From positions 23,134-87,133 of the forward strand of contig NZ_NJGY01000005.1 of assembly GCF_002250505.1 (NCBI RefSeq): a stretch of 64,000 bases of DNA, in the 5' to 3' direction. How positions within the stretch are numbered: the stretch's first letter is position 1; each line of letters opens with the position of its first letter. Of this stretch, positions 52,583 through 60,994 are shown one piece after another. The position numbers were made by a program, and so were the translations under genes. Below the pieces are notes generated by a model. That model was given only the letters and a program-made list of their open reading frames with translations. It made no database searches and was not told the DNA's origin. The DNA comes from Janthinobacterium sp. PC23-8 (lineage in GTDB: Bacteria > Pseudomonadota > Gammaproteobacteria > Burkholderiales > Burkholderiaceae_D).

Positions 52583-53158
52583 ATGCGCGCCATGGCCGGC
52601 CCGCGCCAAAGTGATCAGCATGGCCATACCTTGCTCGAACTGCTGGCGGTGCTGGCGATGACCATCCTGCTGGCGGCCGCCGCCTTGCCCAGTCTGCAAG
52701 AGATGCTGGCGCGCCAGCGACTGCGGGCCGCGTCGAACGATTTGTATTCTGCAATCGAACTGACGCGCGCGCTGGCCATGGCGCGCGGCCAACGAGTGCT
52801 GCTGATGCCGGCCGGTAGCGGCGGCCTCGACTGGCGCCAGGGCTGGCTGGTCTTTGTCGACCGCAACGCTAATGTGGCTTACGACGCGGGCGACGAACTG
52901 CTGTTTCGCCAGGGGCCGCTGGCGGGCGGCATCGACGTGCGTTTTGGTTTTACCTCGGCAACCAAGCCGCTGTATATCGCCTACAATGGCGCGGGACGCA
53001 GTTGCAGCGCCACGAATAGCCTGGCGGCGCGCTGGGGCACGATGTCCTTGATTTTGGGAAATCAGGCACGACATATTAAAATCAATATGCTGGGCCGCGT
53101 GCGCGTGTGCGATCCGCAACGCGATACGGCCAATTGCGGCGGCGTCGGCGACAGCTGA
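52583..53158 (+). CDS. FimT/GspH-type minor pilin
   Basis: A 191-residue pseudopilin. Leader cleavage at DQHG-HTLLELLAVLAMTILL, then the FimT/GspH block LRAASNDLYSAIELTRALAM ARGQ, WLVFVDRNANVAYDAGDELL and a C-terminal GRVRVCDPQRDTANC with two Cys. It likely stands in for FimU/FimT of the tip complex, normally placed at the other end of the cluster. Two bases separate it from pilE. Confidence 0.85.
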   Translation: MRAMAGPRQSDQHGHTLLELLAVLAMTILLAAAALPSLQEMLARQRLRAASNDLYSAIELTRALAMARGQRVLLMPAGSGGLDWRQGWLVFVDRNANVAYDAGDELLFRQGPLAGGIDVRFGFTSATKPLYIAYNGAGRSCSATNSLAARWGTMSLILGNQARHIKINMLGRVRVCDPQRDTANCGGVGDS

Positions 53159-53208
53159 CATTGCCGCACTTGCCATACCCGTCAACCATGATCGAATTGT
53201 AGAAGCCT

Positions 53209-54318
53209 GTGGACATACTCAATGATACGGACGGCATGCGCCTGGCCCTGGAATGGGCACGCAAAGGGCTGTATGCGACCTCGCCCAATCCCCGCATCGG
53301 CTGCGTGATCGTCGCCGATGGCAAGGTGATCGGCGCGGGCGTGACCCAGGCGGCCGGCCAGAACCATGCAGAAATCCAGGCGCTGGCCGACGCCGCCGCG
53401 CGCGGCAATGATGTGCGCGGCGCCACCGCCTATGTCACGCTGGAGCCGTGCAATCACCACGGCCGCACGCCGCCGTGCTCCGATGCGCTGGTGCGCGCCG
53501 GTCTCGGCCGCGTGGTGGCCGCCATGACGGACCCGAACCCGCTGGTGGCGGGGCAGGGCCTGGCCAAGCTGGAGGCGGCCGGCATCGCAGTGTCCGCCGG
53601 CGTGCTGGCCGACGAGGCGCGTGAACTCAATATCGGCTTTTTCTCGCGCATGGAGCGCGGCAGGCCGTGGGTGCGCATGAAGTCGGCTGCCAGCCTTGAC
53701 GGCATGACGGCCTTGCATAACGGCCGCAGCCAGTGGATCACCGGGCAGGCGGCGCGCGACGACGGCCACGCCTGGCGCGCGCGCGCCTGCGCCATCCTGA
53801 CCGGCATCGGCACGTTGAAGGCAGATGATCCGCAACTGAATGTGCGCGCCGTCGACACGCCGCGCCAGCCGCGCCGCATCGTGGTCGACAGCCGGCTCGA
53901 CATCAGCCTGGACGCACGCGTCCTTGCCGGCGGCGGCACCTGGATCGTGGCGGCCGTGTCCAACCCTGAAAAGGAAGCACAGCTGCGCGCGGCGGGCGCC
54001 GAAGTGATCCTGCTGCCGAACGCGCAAGGCAAGGTCGACCTGCCGGCGCTGATGCTGGAACTGGGCCGGCGCCAGATCAATGAACTGCATGTCGAGGCTG
54101 GCTCAAAACTGAATGGCTCGCTGATACGCGAGCTCTGCGTCGACGAATTGCTGCTGTACCTGGCGCCGAGCCTGATCGGCGACGCGCAAGGCATGTTCGG
54201 CTTGCCGGCGCTGGCTGACCTTGATCATCAATACCGTTTGCATTTTCATGACATCAAAAAAACCGGCGACGATCTGCGCATCCTCGCCCGTTTCAACACC
54301 GTTACTCCTACTCACTGA
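53209..54318 (+). CDS. ribD: Bifunctional riboflavin biosynthesis protein RibD
   Basis: A 369-residue deaminase/reductase of riboflavin synthesis. The N-terminal cytidine-deaminase-like zinc site is NHAEIQALADAAARG and TLEPCNHHGRTPPCSDAL; the C-terminal reductase (about 150-365) includes MKSAASLDGMTALHNGRSQW and NELHVEAGSKLNGSLI. Start is GTG at 53209. Opens the riboflavin gene cluster; 10 bp before ribE. Confidence 0.96.
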   Translation: MDILNDTDGMRLALEWARKGLYATSPNPRIGCVIVADGKVIGAGVTQAAGQNHAEIQALADAAARGNDVRGATAYVTLEPCNHHGRTPPCSDALVRAGLGRVVAAMTDPNPLVAGQGLAKLEAAGIAVSAGVLADEARELNIGFFSRMERGRPWVRMKSAASLDGMTALHNGRSQWITGQAARDDGHAWRARACAILTGIGTLKADDPQLNVRAVDTPRQPRRIVVDSRLDISLDARVLAGGGTWIVAAVSNPEKEAQLRAAGAEVILLPNAQGKVDLPALMLELGRRQINELHVEAGSKLNGSLIRELCVDELLLYLAPSLIGDAQGMFGLPALADLDHQYRLHFHDIKKTGDDLRILARFNTVTPTH

Positions 54319-54328
54319 CAGGTCCATC

Positions 54329-54976
54329 ATGTTTACAGGAATTGTTGCCGCCATTGGCAAAATTGACACCGTTCAACCGCTGGCAGGCGGCCTCGACGCA
54401 GGCGTGCGCCTGTCCATCAATGCGGGCGGCTTGCCGCTGGCCGACGTGGCGCTGGGCGACTCGATCGCCATCAACGGCGCCTGCATGACGGTGGTGGAAA
54501 AGTCCGATACCAGCTTTGTCGTCGACGTCTCGCGCGAAAGCCTCAACTGCACCGTGGGGCTCGACACCACCACCGAAGTGAACCTGGAAAAAGCGCTGAC
54601 GCTGGCCGAGCGCCTGGGCGGCCATCTGGTGTCCGGCCATGTGGACGGCCTGGGCGTGGTGCGCAAGTTCGAAGCCGTCGGCGAATCGTGGGAGCTGGTG
54701 ATCGAAGCCGGCCAGGACCTGGCGAAATACCTGGCCTTCAAGGGCTCGGTGGTGGTCAACGGCGTGTCGCTGACGGTCAACCGCGTGGAAGACCTGGGTG
54801 CTGGCGCCGTCCATGGCTGCCGTTTCTCGATCAACCTGATCCCGCACACCATTGCCATGACCACATTGAAACACTTGACGGTGGGCGCCAGGGTAAACCT
54901 GGAGATCGACCTGATCGCGCGCTATGTCGAGCGCATGTTGTCGCTGGACAAAGCTGTCGCCAAGGTAGCCGCTTAA
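54329..54976 (+). CDS. ribE: Riboflavin synthase alpha subunit
   Basis: A 215-residue enzyme joining two lumazine molecules into riboflavin. Two lumazine-binding repeats are seen: MFTGIVAAIGKIDTVQPLAG with GDSIAINGACMTVVEK, and HLVSGHVDGLGVVRKFEAVG with GSVVVNGVSLTVNRVEDLG. Named ribE here (ribC in some nomenclatures). Start at 54329 is the conserved MFTGI. Confidence 0.96.
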   Translation: MFTGIVAAIGKIDTVQPLAGGLDAGVRLSINAGGLPLADVALGDSIAINGACMTVVEKSDTSFVVDVSRESLNCTVGLDTTTEVNLEKALTLAERLGGHLVSGHVDGLGVVRKFEAVGESWELVIEAGQDLAKYLAFKGSVVVNGVSLTVNRVEDLGAGAVHGCRFSINLIPHTIAMTTLKHLTVGARVNLEIDLIARYVERMLSLDKAVAKVAA

Positions 54977-55078
54977 GCCTGCAGGCCGGAGGGCCGGCAA
55001 CGCCCCTCAACCGTGTGATCCTTTTTCGCCAGGCGCGCATAATGGGGTTTTGGGCGCTTTGCGCTGTAAAGGAATGCC

Positions 55079-56596
55079 ATGGATCCCGTTTCGACTGCGA
55101 CGCTGGCCAATGTGGTGCCAGCGTCTGCCCGGGTCGGCAATGCCGCGCCCGTCACGCCTGCGTCTGCCGCCATCCTGGCCAATGCGGCGCTGGCCAATCC
55201 CCTTGTCGCGTCGACCCAGGTCGATATTTCACCGCTCGGCCAATACCTGTCGGGCGTGGCGTTATCGCGCCGGCAATTGCTCGCTTTGCAAGGGCTGGAC
55301 GATGAGGTGGCCACTCCCGCGAACCCGGCGCTGGCGGCCAGCGACGCGCTGGTGGCGCTGGCCCGGCAGCTGAGCGACTCGTTTGCCCAGCTGCGCGCCA
55401 GCGGCGTCGATGCGGGCCAGTTGGCCATGACGGACGGCTCGCAGGACGACCTGGCGCAGCGCTTTGCCTTGCTCAGTGGCCAAGTCGCACCAGGCGCGTC
55501 CGAGGCGCTGGCGCAAAATACCGATGCCTTGACGCAAGCTGACCTGGCGCGCATCGGCATCGACCTGCAAAACAATCGCCCCGTCGACGTGGCCGCCCTG
55601 CAGGCGGCCTTCGAGGCCGACCGCGCGGGCACGCTCAATATATTGCAACAAGGTACGGACGTGCTGGCCGAAGTGGGCGCCGCCCTGACCTTGCGGCAGG
55701 GCGCGCCGGCCAATAGCGATACCACCGACTTTGACGCCGCCACTGTCACGCAAGCCGCGCAGCCCGATCAGCCCGCACAAGCGCCAGTCCTGGCCCAACA
55801 GCAGGCTTTGACCCAACACCCGGAGCTCGCCCAGCAGCAGGCACTGGCGCAGCGCCAGCTGGAAGTGCAGCAGCAGCTGGAAACGGAAGACCTGACCCAG
55901 GGTTTGCAGGAACTGCGCCAGCAACAGCAGTTGCAACAACATTCCACTTTGCAAGCGGCACAGCAGTTACAGCAGAACCAACAAGTTCAGCTCGGCAATC
56001 CGCCGGCGCAGGCGCAGCAGCTTGACGGCGAACAGGGCCACCTGCAAACCGGGCGCATCGAGCGCGAAGCGGCGGCAGCGCAGACGGTGGCGCAGGAGCA
56101 TGCGCAGCAACAGCAGGATGCAGCGCAGGTGGAAGGCGAGCGGGTGGAAGAGGTACGGGCCGGGCAAACGCGTCAGGCGCAGTTGCAGCAACAGGTGCAG
56201 GAAGCAAAGGACGAGGCGGCCAGGGCGCAGCTGGCTGCCAGCGAAGCACAGCGGGCGGCCCTGGCGGCCACCGAACGGGCGCAAACCGTGGCGCGCGAGG
56301 CGCAGGTGCAGCTTGATGCGGGCTTTGCCACCACCGCCCAGGCACTGCAGGCGCAGCAAAACGCGCAAGCCCAGCAGCAGGCGGCGCTGAACGCCGCCCT
56401 GGCCGTGCAGCAGCCGTCCTCGCAAGACCCGGCGGTGGCGGCGGCGATTGCCGCCTATAACATCAACAACAGCGCCTTGAATCCGGGCCTGATGAACCGT
56501 CCGCCGCCGGCGAGCGACGCGCAGCGGCCTGCGGTGGCGCCCGTGACCCGGGTGACGGCCGCGACGCCGCTGAAGGAACTCAAGCCAGGAGTGTAG
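55079..56596 (+). CDS. Gln/Ala-rich coiled-coil protein of unknown function within the riboflavin cluster
   Basis: A 505-residue protein, not recognised. Residues 1-50 are Ala/Val/Pro-rich, followed by a folded-looking segment (VDISPLGQYLSGVALSRRQL then helical DALVALARQLSDSFAQLRAS to about 210). Residues 230-470 are very Gln-rich (QQQALTQHPELAQQQALAQ, LRQQQQLQQHSTLQAAQQLQ) with heptad character. No signal or membrane segment. The VDISPLGQ start recalls flagellar/secretion hook-length proteins only loosely. It lies between ribE and ribBX, separated from ribE by 102 bp. Confidence 0.85.
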   Translation: MDPVSTATLANVVPASARVGNAAPVTPASAAILANAALANPLVASTQVDISPLGQYLSGVALSRRQLLALQGLDDEVATPANPALAASDALVALARQLSDSFAQLRASGVDAGQLAMTDGSQDDLAQRFALLSGQVAPGASEALAQNTDALTQADLARIGIDLQNNRPVDVAALQAAFEADRAGTLNILQQGTDVLAEVGAALTLRQGAPANSDTTDFDAATVTQAAQPDQPAQAPVLAQQQALTQHPELAQQQALAQRQLEVQQQLETEDLTQGLQELRQQQQLQQHSTLQAAQQLQQNQQVQLGNPPAQAQQLDGEQGHLQTGRIEREAAAAQTVAQEHAQQQQDAAQVEGERVEEVRAGQTRQAQLQQQVQEAKDEAARAQLAASEAQRAALAATERAQTVAREAQVQLDAGFATTAQALQAQQNAQAQQQAALNAALAVQQPSSQDPAVAAAIAAYNINNSALNPGLMNRPPPASDAQRPAVAPVTRVTAATPLKELKPGV

Positions 56597-57005
56597 CGTC
56601 CAGCGTGATGTCGGCCTTTAACAGTTTCGATACCGGGCAACCGGCCTTGGCCTTGGCTGTCAGTGCCTCGAATGTGGCCTGGTCGGCGCCCGGAATCCTG
56701 GCTTTCAGCACCAGGTGCACGGCGGTAATGGCAAAGCCGTCGTCCTGCTTGTCCAGCGTCACTTCGGCGGTGGTGTCCATCTGCTCGGCCGTCAGGCCCG
56801 CTTCGCCGAGGATCAGCGACAGCGCCATGGTGAAGCAACCCGCATGGGCGGCGCCGATCAGTTCTTCCGGATTGGTGCCGGGCTTGCCTTCAAAGCGGCT
56901 GGCAAAGCCGTAGGGGGAGGCCTGCAATGCGCCGCTCCTGGTGCTGATGGCGCCCTTGCCATCCTTGATGCCGCCAGACCAGGCGGCCGAACCGCTTGTT
57001 TTCAT
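56580..57005 (-). CDS. OsmC/Ohr-family peroxiredoxin
   Basis: A 141-residue OsmC-type enzyme reducing organic hydroperoxides. The catalytic cysteines are in GAAHAGCFTMALSL and KAKAGCPVSKLLKADI; the N-terminus MKTSGSAAWSGGIKDGKGAI and NPEELIGAAHAGC identify OsmC rather than Ohr. It is on the opposite strand inside the riboflavin cluster, overlapping the end of the Gln-rich gene by 17 bp, so it is an insertion into the gene order. Confidence 0.93.
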   Translation of the reverse strand: MKTSGSAAWSGGIKDGKGAISTRSGALQASPYGFASRFEGKPGTNPEELIGAAHAGCFTMALSLILGEAGLTAEQMDTTAEVTLDKQDDGFAITAVHLVLKARIPGADQATFEALTAKAKAGCPVSKLLKADITLDATLLA

Positions 57006-57289
57006 GGTAACTCCTGTCAGTGTGCATAGTGGGGGCGCGAGGGCAGTGCCTGCGCGCTCAAGGTACTGCGGCCCTGTCGCTGGCCGCCCCCTGATCTTAT
57101 GTGATTTGCAATCCCCGTGTCGCCTGCCATGGGGCCAGGTGTTGTGCAGGCGCAGATGGCCGCCGATTGTTCTTATTTCAGGCCTGAAGCACGTAAATCC
57201 TTTAAAATAGCAGGTTATAAGAAAATTCCCGGGAATTCGGGCAATGTTCGCGCTCCCTGTATCAGTTTCAGTTTATCAAGAGGATGAAG

Positions 57290-58411
57290 ATGTCTATTTC
57301 AAGCACCGAAGAGATCGTCGCCGAACTGCGCGCCGGCCGCATGGTGATACTGGTCGATGAAGAGGACCGGGAAAATGAAGGCGATCTGGTGCTTGCCGCC
57401 GATTTCGTCACGCCTGAAGCAATCAATTTCATGATCACCCATGCGCGCGGCCTGGTGTGTCTGACTCTCACCGAAGAGCGTTGCGACGAGCTGAACCTGT
57501 CGATGATGACTTCGCGTAACGGCACCGCCTACGGCACCAATTTCACGGTGTCGATCGAAGCGGCCGAAGGCGTGACGACCGGCATTTCCGCCGCCGACCG
57601 CGCCAGGACCATCGCGGTGGCCGTGGCCAAGGGCACGCAGCCGACCGACATCGTTCAGCCTGGTCATATCTTCCCGCTGAAGGCGCAAAAGGGCGGCGTG
57701 CTGATGCGCGCGGGCCATACGGAAGCCGGTTGCGACCTGACCGCCATGGCCGGCCTCACGCCGGCGTCGGTGATTTGCGAAATCATGAAGGACGACGGCA
57801 CCATGGCGCGCCTGCCGGACCTGCTGGTGTTTGCGGAACAACATCAGCTGAAGATCGGCACGATTGCCGACCTGATCCATTACCGCAGCCAGACCGAGTC
57901 CCTGGTCGAGCGCGTTGCCGAGCGGACCCTGCGCACCGCCCATGGCGAATTTCGCATGATCGCCTTCCGCGACAAGCCCAGCTCCTCGGCCCACCTGGCG
58001 CTGGTGCACGGCGAGCTGGACGCCAGTGTGGAAGCCCTGGTGCGCGTGCACCAGCCGGTGTCCCTGCTGGACGTGCTGGAAAGCGAAGCGACCACCCACT
58101 CCTGGACCGTGGCCGCGTCGATGGCCGCCATCAAGCAGTCCGAACGCGGCGTGATGGTGTTGCTGAACTGTGGAGAAACGTCCAGTGAACTGTTTGCCCA
58201 GTTCGCCGCGCTCGATACGCCGCAAGCCAAACCGAAAGGCCGCGCCGCCAGCATGGACCTGCGCAGTTACGGCATCGGCGCGCAAATCCTGCGCGACCTG
58301 GGCGTGAGCAAGATGCAATTGCTGGCCAGCCCGCGCAAGATGCCGTCGATGGTCGGTTTCGACCTGGAAGTAACGGGTTTCCAGTGCCATCCCGGCCAGA
58401 GCAATACCTGA
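57290..58411 (+). CDS. ribB: RibBX: 3,4-DHBP synthase fused to a degenerate GTP cyclohydrolase II domain
   Basis: A 373-residue protein. The N-terminal DHBP synthase (1-205) is intact: ILVDEEDRENEGDLVLAADF and AGHTEAGCDLTAMAGLTPAS. It converts ribulose-5-phosphate to the four-carbon riboflavin precursor. The C-terminal GTP-cyclohydrolase-II-like domain (about 206-373) has lost the zinc cysteines (the expected ECLTGD-x-CDCG block is VHQPVSLLDVLESEATTHSW here), so it should not open GTP. Such RibBX proteins are known. Start at 57290 because AGAGG lies at correct distance; the ATG at 57284 touches it. ribA must lie elsewhere. Confidence 0.9.
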   Translation: MSISSTEEIVAELRAGRMVILVDEEDRENEGDLVLAADFVTPEAINFMITHARGLVCLTLTEERCDELNLSMMTSRNGTAYGTNFTVSIEAAEGVTTGISAADRARTIAVAVAKGTQPTDIVQPGHIFPLKAQKGGVLMRAGHTEAGCDLTAMAGLTPASVICEIMKDDGTMARLPDLLVFAEQHQLKIGTIADLIHYRSQTESLVERVAERTLRTAHGEFRMIAFRDKPSSSAHLALVHGELDASVEALVRVHQPVSLLDVLESEATTHSWTVAASMAAIKQSERGVMVLLNCGETSSELFAQFAALDTPQAKPKGRAASMDLRSYGIGAQILRDLGVSKMQLLASPRKMPSMVGFDLEVTGFQCHPGQSNT

Positions 58412-58442
58412 TTGAACTGATCCAACTGATAAGGGGCACAAG

Positions 58443-58925
58443 ATGACCGTAGGAACCTATGAAACCAATTTTGCCGGCGAAGGTTTGCGCGTCGGTATCG
58501 TCCAGGCACGATTCAATGAAATCGTCGGTGGTGGCTTGCTGTCGGCATGCCTGGAAGAGTTGAGCAAGCTGGGCGTGGCCGATGAAGATATCCTGCACGT
58601 GACCGTGCCGGGCGCCCTGGAAATCCCGCTGATTCTGCAGAAGATGGCGGAAACCGAGCAATTCGACGCCCTGATCGCACTGGGTGCCGTGATTCGCGGT
58701 GAAACCTATCACTTCGAGCTGGTATCGAACGAATCGGGCGCAGGCATTACGCGCATCGGTCTCGATTACGGCATCCCGATCGCCAACGCCGTGTTGACGA
58801 CCGAAAACGACGAGCAGGCAGAAGTACGCATGCTGGTCAAGGGTGCGGAAGCAGCGCGGGTAGCAGTAGAAATGGCCAATCTGGCGCAAGCGCTGGAAGA
58901 GTTGCAAGACACAGACGAGGACTAA
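58443..58925 (+). CDS. ribH: 6,7-dimethyl-8-ribityllumazine synthase
   Basis: A 160-residue lumazine synthase, the penultimate riboflavin step; it forms icosahedral or decameric shells. Motifs are GIVQARFNEIVGGGLLSACL, TVPGALEIPLILQKMAETE and the catalytic region ALGAVIRGETYHFELVSNES. Start ATG at 58443, 31 bp after ribBX, in the usual order with nusB next. Confidence 0.96.
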   Translation: MTVGTYETNFAGEGLRVGIVQARFNEIVGGGLLSACLEELSKLGVADEDILHVTVPGALEIPLILQKMAETEQFDALIALGAVIRGETYHFELVSNESGAGITRIGLDYGIPIANAVLTTENDEQAEVRMLVKGAEAARVAVEMANLAQALEELQDTDED

Positions 58926-59016
58926 TATCGTGCTTGCGCCGCGGTTGCGCCAGGATCGGGCACTGCGGTATTCGTCACTATTTGCAGTAAAGTAGTATTT
59001 AGAACAGGTAACAATC

Positions 59017-59484
59017 ATGACTGAGAAAAATTTGCTCGCCAATCCCAGCAAAAACCGCACGCCGCGTCACCGCGCGCGCGAGTTTGCCTTGCAGGGACTG
59101 TACCAGTGGCTGCTGAACAATGAAGATGCGACCACCGTCGTGAACAATATTCGCGCCGCACACGGCTTCGACAAGGCGGACGGCGATCATTTTACGGTGC
59201 TGCTGTACGGCGCCATCAAGGATTCGCAAGCGCTGCGCGACAGCATGGCGCCGCTGATCGACCGCAATATCGCCGAGCTGTCGCCGATCGAACACGGCAT
59301 CCTGCTGATCGGTGCTTTCGAACTGAAGAACAACATGGAAATTCCTTACCGCGTCGTCATCAACGAAGCGGTGGAATTGGCCAAGTCGTTTGGCGGTATC
59401 GACGGCCACAAGTATGTCAATGGCGTGCTGGACAAACTGGCGGCGAAGTTCCGCGAGGACGAAGTGGCCAGCAAGCGCAAGTAA
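59017..59484 (+). CDS. nusB: Transcription antitermination factor NusB
   Basis: A 155-residue all-helical RNA-binding protein that, with NusE, promotes antitermination of rRNA operons. RHRAREFALQGLYQWLLNN, LSPIEHGILLIGAFELKNNM and EIPYRVVINEAVELAKSFGG are the conserved blocks. Follows ribH by 91 bp and is followed by a strong terminator that ends the riboflavin cluster. Confidence 0.97.
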   Translation: MTEKNLLANPSKNRTPRHRAREFALQGLYQWLLNNEDATTVVNNIRAAHGFDKADGDHFTVLLYGAIKDSQALRDSMAPLIDRNIAELSPIEHGILLIGAFELKNNMEIPYRVVINEAVELAKSFGGIDGHKYVNGVLDKLAAKFREDEVASKRK

Positions 59485-59525
59485 TCCATAGTATTACGTT
59501 CTGCGGCTTCGGCTGCATTCAATGT

Positions 59526-59559
59526 AAAAAGGGCAGACTGTAAAGTCTGCCCTTTTTTT
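59526..59559. terminator. Bidirectional terminator between nusB and the lytic transglycosylase gene
   Basis: Stem GGGCAGACT/AGTCTGCCC with loop GTAA, five A on the left and seven T on the right. It can end both convergent transcripts. Confidence 0.95.
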
Positions 59560-59585
59560 GTTTTTGAGTTAATGTTTCGGCGCTA

Positions 59586-60518
59586 CTACAGCCCAGCGAT
59601 CTCGTTGTGCGGCAATATTTTGATGCTCAGGCTGCCGGTTTCCGCGACAGTCATGGCGGCGGAGGCCTTCGCTGGCGCTGGCGTGTTCGAGGCCATCACC
59701 GGCGTATTGGTCGGCACGCGCTGGCCGGCCGACACTTGCTTGAGACGGCGGTATTCGGCCAGCACGCGCGAGCCATAGCCCGAGTCGCTGGCGAAGTTGG
59801 CGGCGCCCACATAGGTTTTCAGGCCGGCCTCTACCGAGCCGCCGCGGGTGACGTAGTCTTTCAGGATCAGCGAGCCGACGCGGATATTGGCGACCGGATT
59901 CAAGGCAGCTTGCACGCCGCCCATTTCCTGGAAGCGTTCGTGGTGGACTTTCGACATGACCTGCATCAGGCCTTGCGCGCCCACCGGGCTCTCCGCGAAC
60001 GGGTTCAGGCCCGATTCGATGGCCATCACGGCCAGGATCAGGAGCGGGTCGAGCTTGATTTCGCGCGCCGTCAGGTAAGCCGTCGAGACCAGCATATTGG
60101 TCGCATCATTGGCCACGCGGTAGCGCTTGGACAGCCAGTTGGTGACCCATTGCTGCTGCTTTTGCGTGCCAAGCAAGGCTTTTTCTTCCTTGGTCAGTGG
60201 CGCGGCGCCGGCGGCTGCGGTCTGCACGGAAGCGGGCGCTTCCATCAAGGCCGACAGGGCTGGCGCTTCGACTGCTTGCGCTTGCGTCATTTGCAGCGGG
60301 AACAGGCTGTGCGTCAGTTGCTTGCCCAGGTCAGGGCGGAACATCAGCAAGGCGATCAGTGCCAGTGCGGAAATGCCGAACACGGTCAGCGTGTGCTGGG
60401 CGGTGGTCAGCACGCCACGTGCCGAGATTGCCGATGCGCGCGCGCGCAAACGCGCCAACGCTGGCTGGCTGGCCACGGTTGAAACAGGCAATGCTGCTTC
60501 AGTGCTACGATGAGTCAT
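59586..60518 (-). CDS. Membrane-anchored lytic transglycosylase (SLT domain)
   Basis: A 310-residue protein. A single membrane helix (about 45-62, TLTVFGISALALIALLMFRP) follows a basic cytoplasmic tail. The periplasmic part carries a Soluble-lytic-transglycosylase domain (about 155-270) with the catalytic Glu in LAVMAIESGLNPFAESPVGA, QGLMQVMSK and the later GLKTYVGAANFASDSGYGSR. It cleaves peptidoglycan between MurNAc and GlcNAc. Start at 60518 (MTHRSTEAAL); the further upstream in-frame Met has no homology. Confidence 0.9.
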   Translation of the reverse strand: MTHRSTEAALPVSTVASQPALARLRARASAISARGVLTTAQHTLTVFGISALALIALLMFRPDLGKQLTHSLFPLQMTQAQAVEAPALSALMEAPASVQTAAAGAAPLTKEEKALLGTQKQQQWVTNWLSKRYRVANDATNMLVSTAYLTAREIKLDPLLILAVMAIESGLNPFAESPVGAQGLMQVMSKVHHERFQEMGGVQAALNPVANIRVGSLILKDYVTRGGSVEAGLKTYVGAANFASDSGYGSRVLAEYRRLKQVSAGQRVPTNTPVMASNTPAPAKASAAMTVAETGSLSIKILPHNEIAGL

Positions 60519-60994
60519 AGAGTTTCCCCGAAATGTCGCGTCAACAGACAGCCCCTCCGCGAACTCGCGGTCATGGGTGCTGCCAATGCCGTGCATCAGA
60601 AATATCATCGTCTGTCGCCGCGTATGGATGCGCGCGAGAGACGCCGTCATTGCTTGCTTGAGCTGACCGGTCCCTGTGGTATTGGATCAGTTGCAATACA
60701 ACTTCTACCGGGGGTAAGGCAGACGCCTTTTGAAAACACTCCTTAAAATGTCATGTGGAGCCCCGACTCCGTGAATGAATGAGAAACGCTAAAATCAAGC
60801 GCTGGGCCGTCGTTCTCGTTCAAGTTGGGCGAATTGTAAGAGCCGTTTTATATCAAGTCAATACTAACGAATTCATTCTTTATTACTTTTATGTCTTACA
60901 TTTAGTCTTGCATTGTGCCAAAAGCCAATAAAATCAATTACTTGGCATGGTTCCTTCAGCAACGGCGTCCGACGTCAAAAAAATTTAAAAACAC
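60519..60994. other. 476-bp intergenic region between the transglycosylase and ubiD
   Basis: No gene seen. The right half (60830-60990) is AT-rich and should hold the ubiD promoter. No riboswitch or repeat was recognised. Confidence 0.5.

Noticed and set aside
57006..57283. Possible FMN riboswitch before ribBX
   Set aside because: The RFN consensus blocks are not found in this 278-bp leader.
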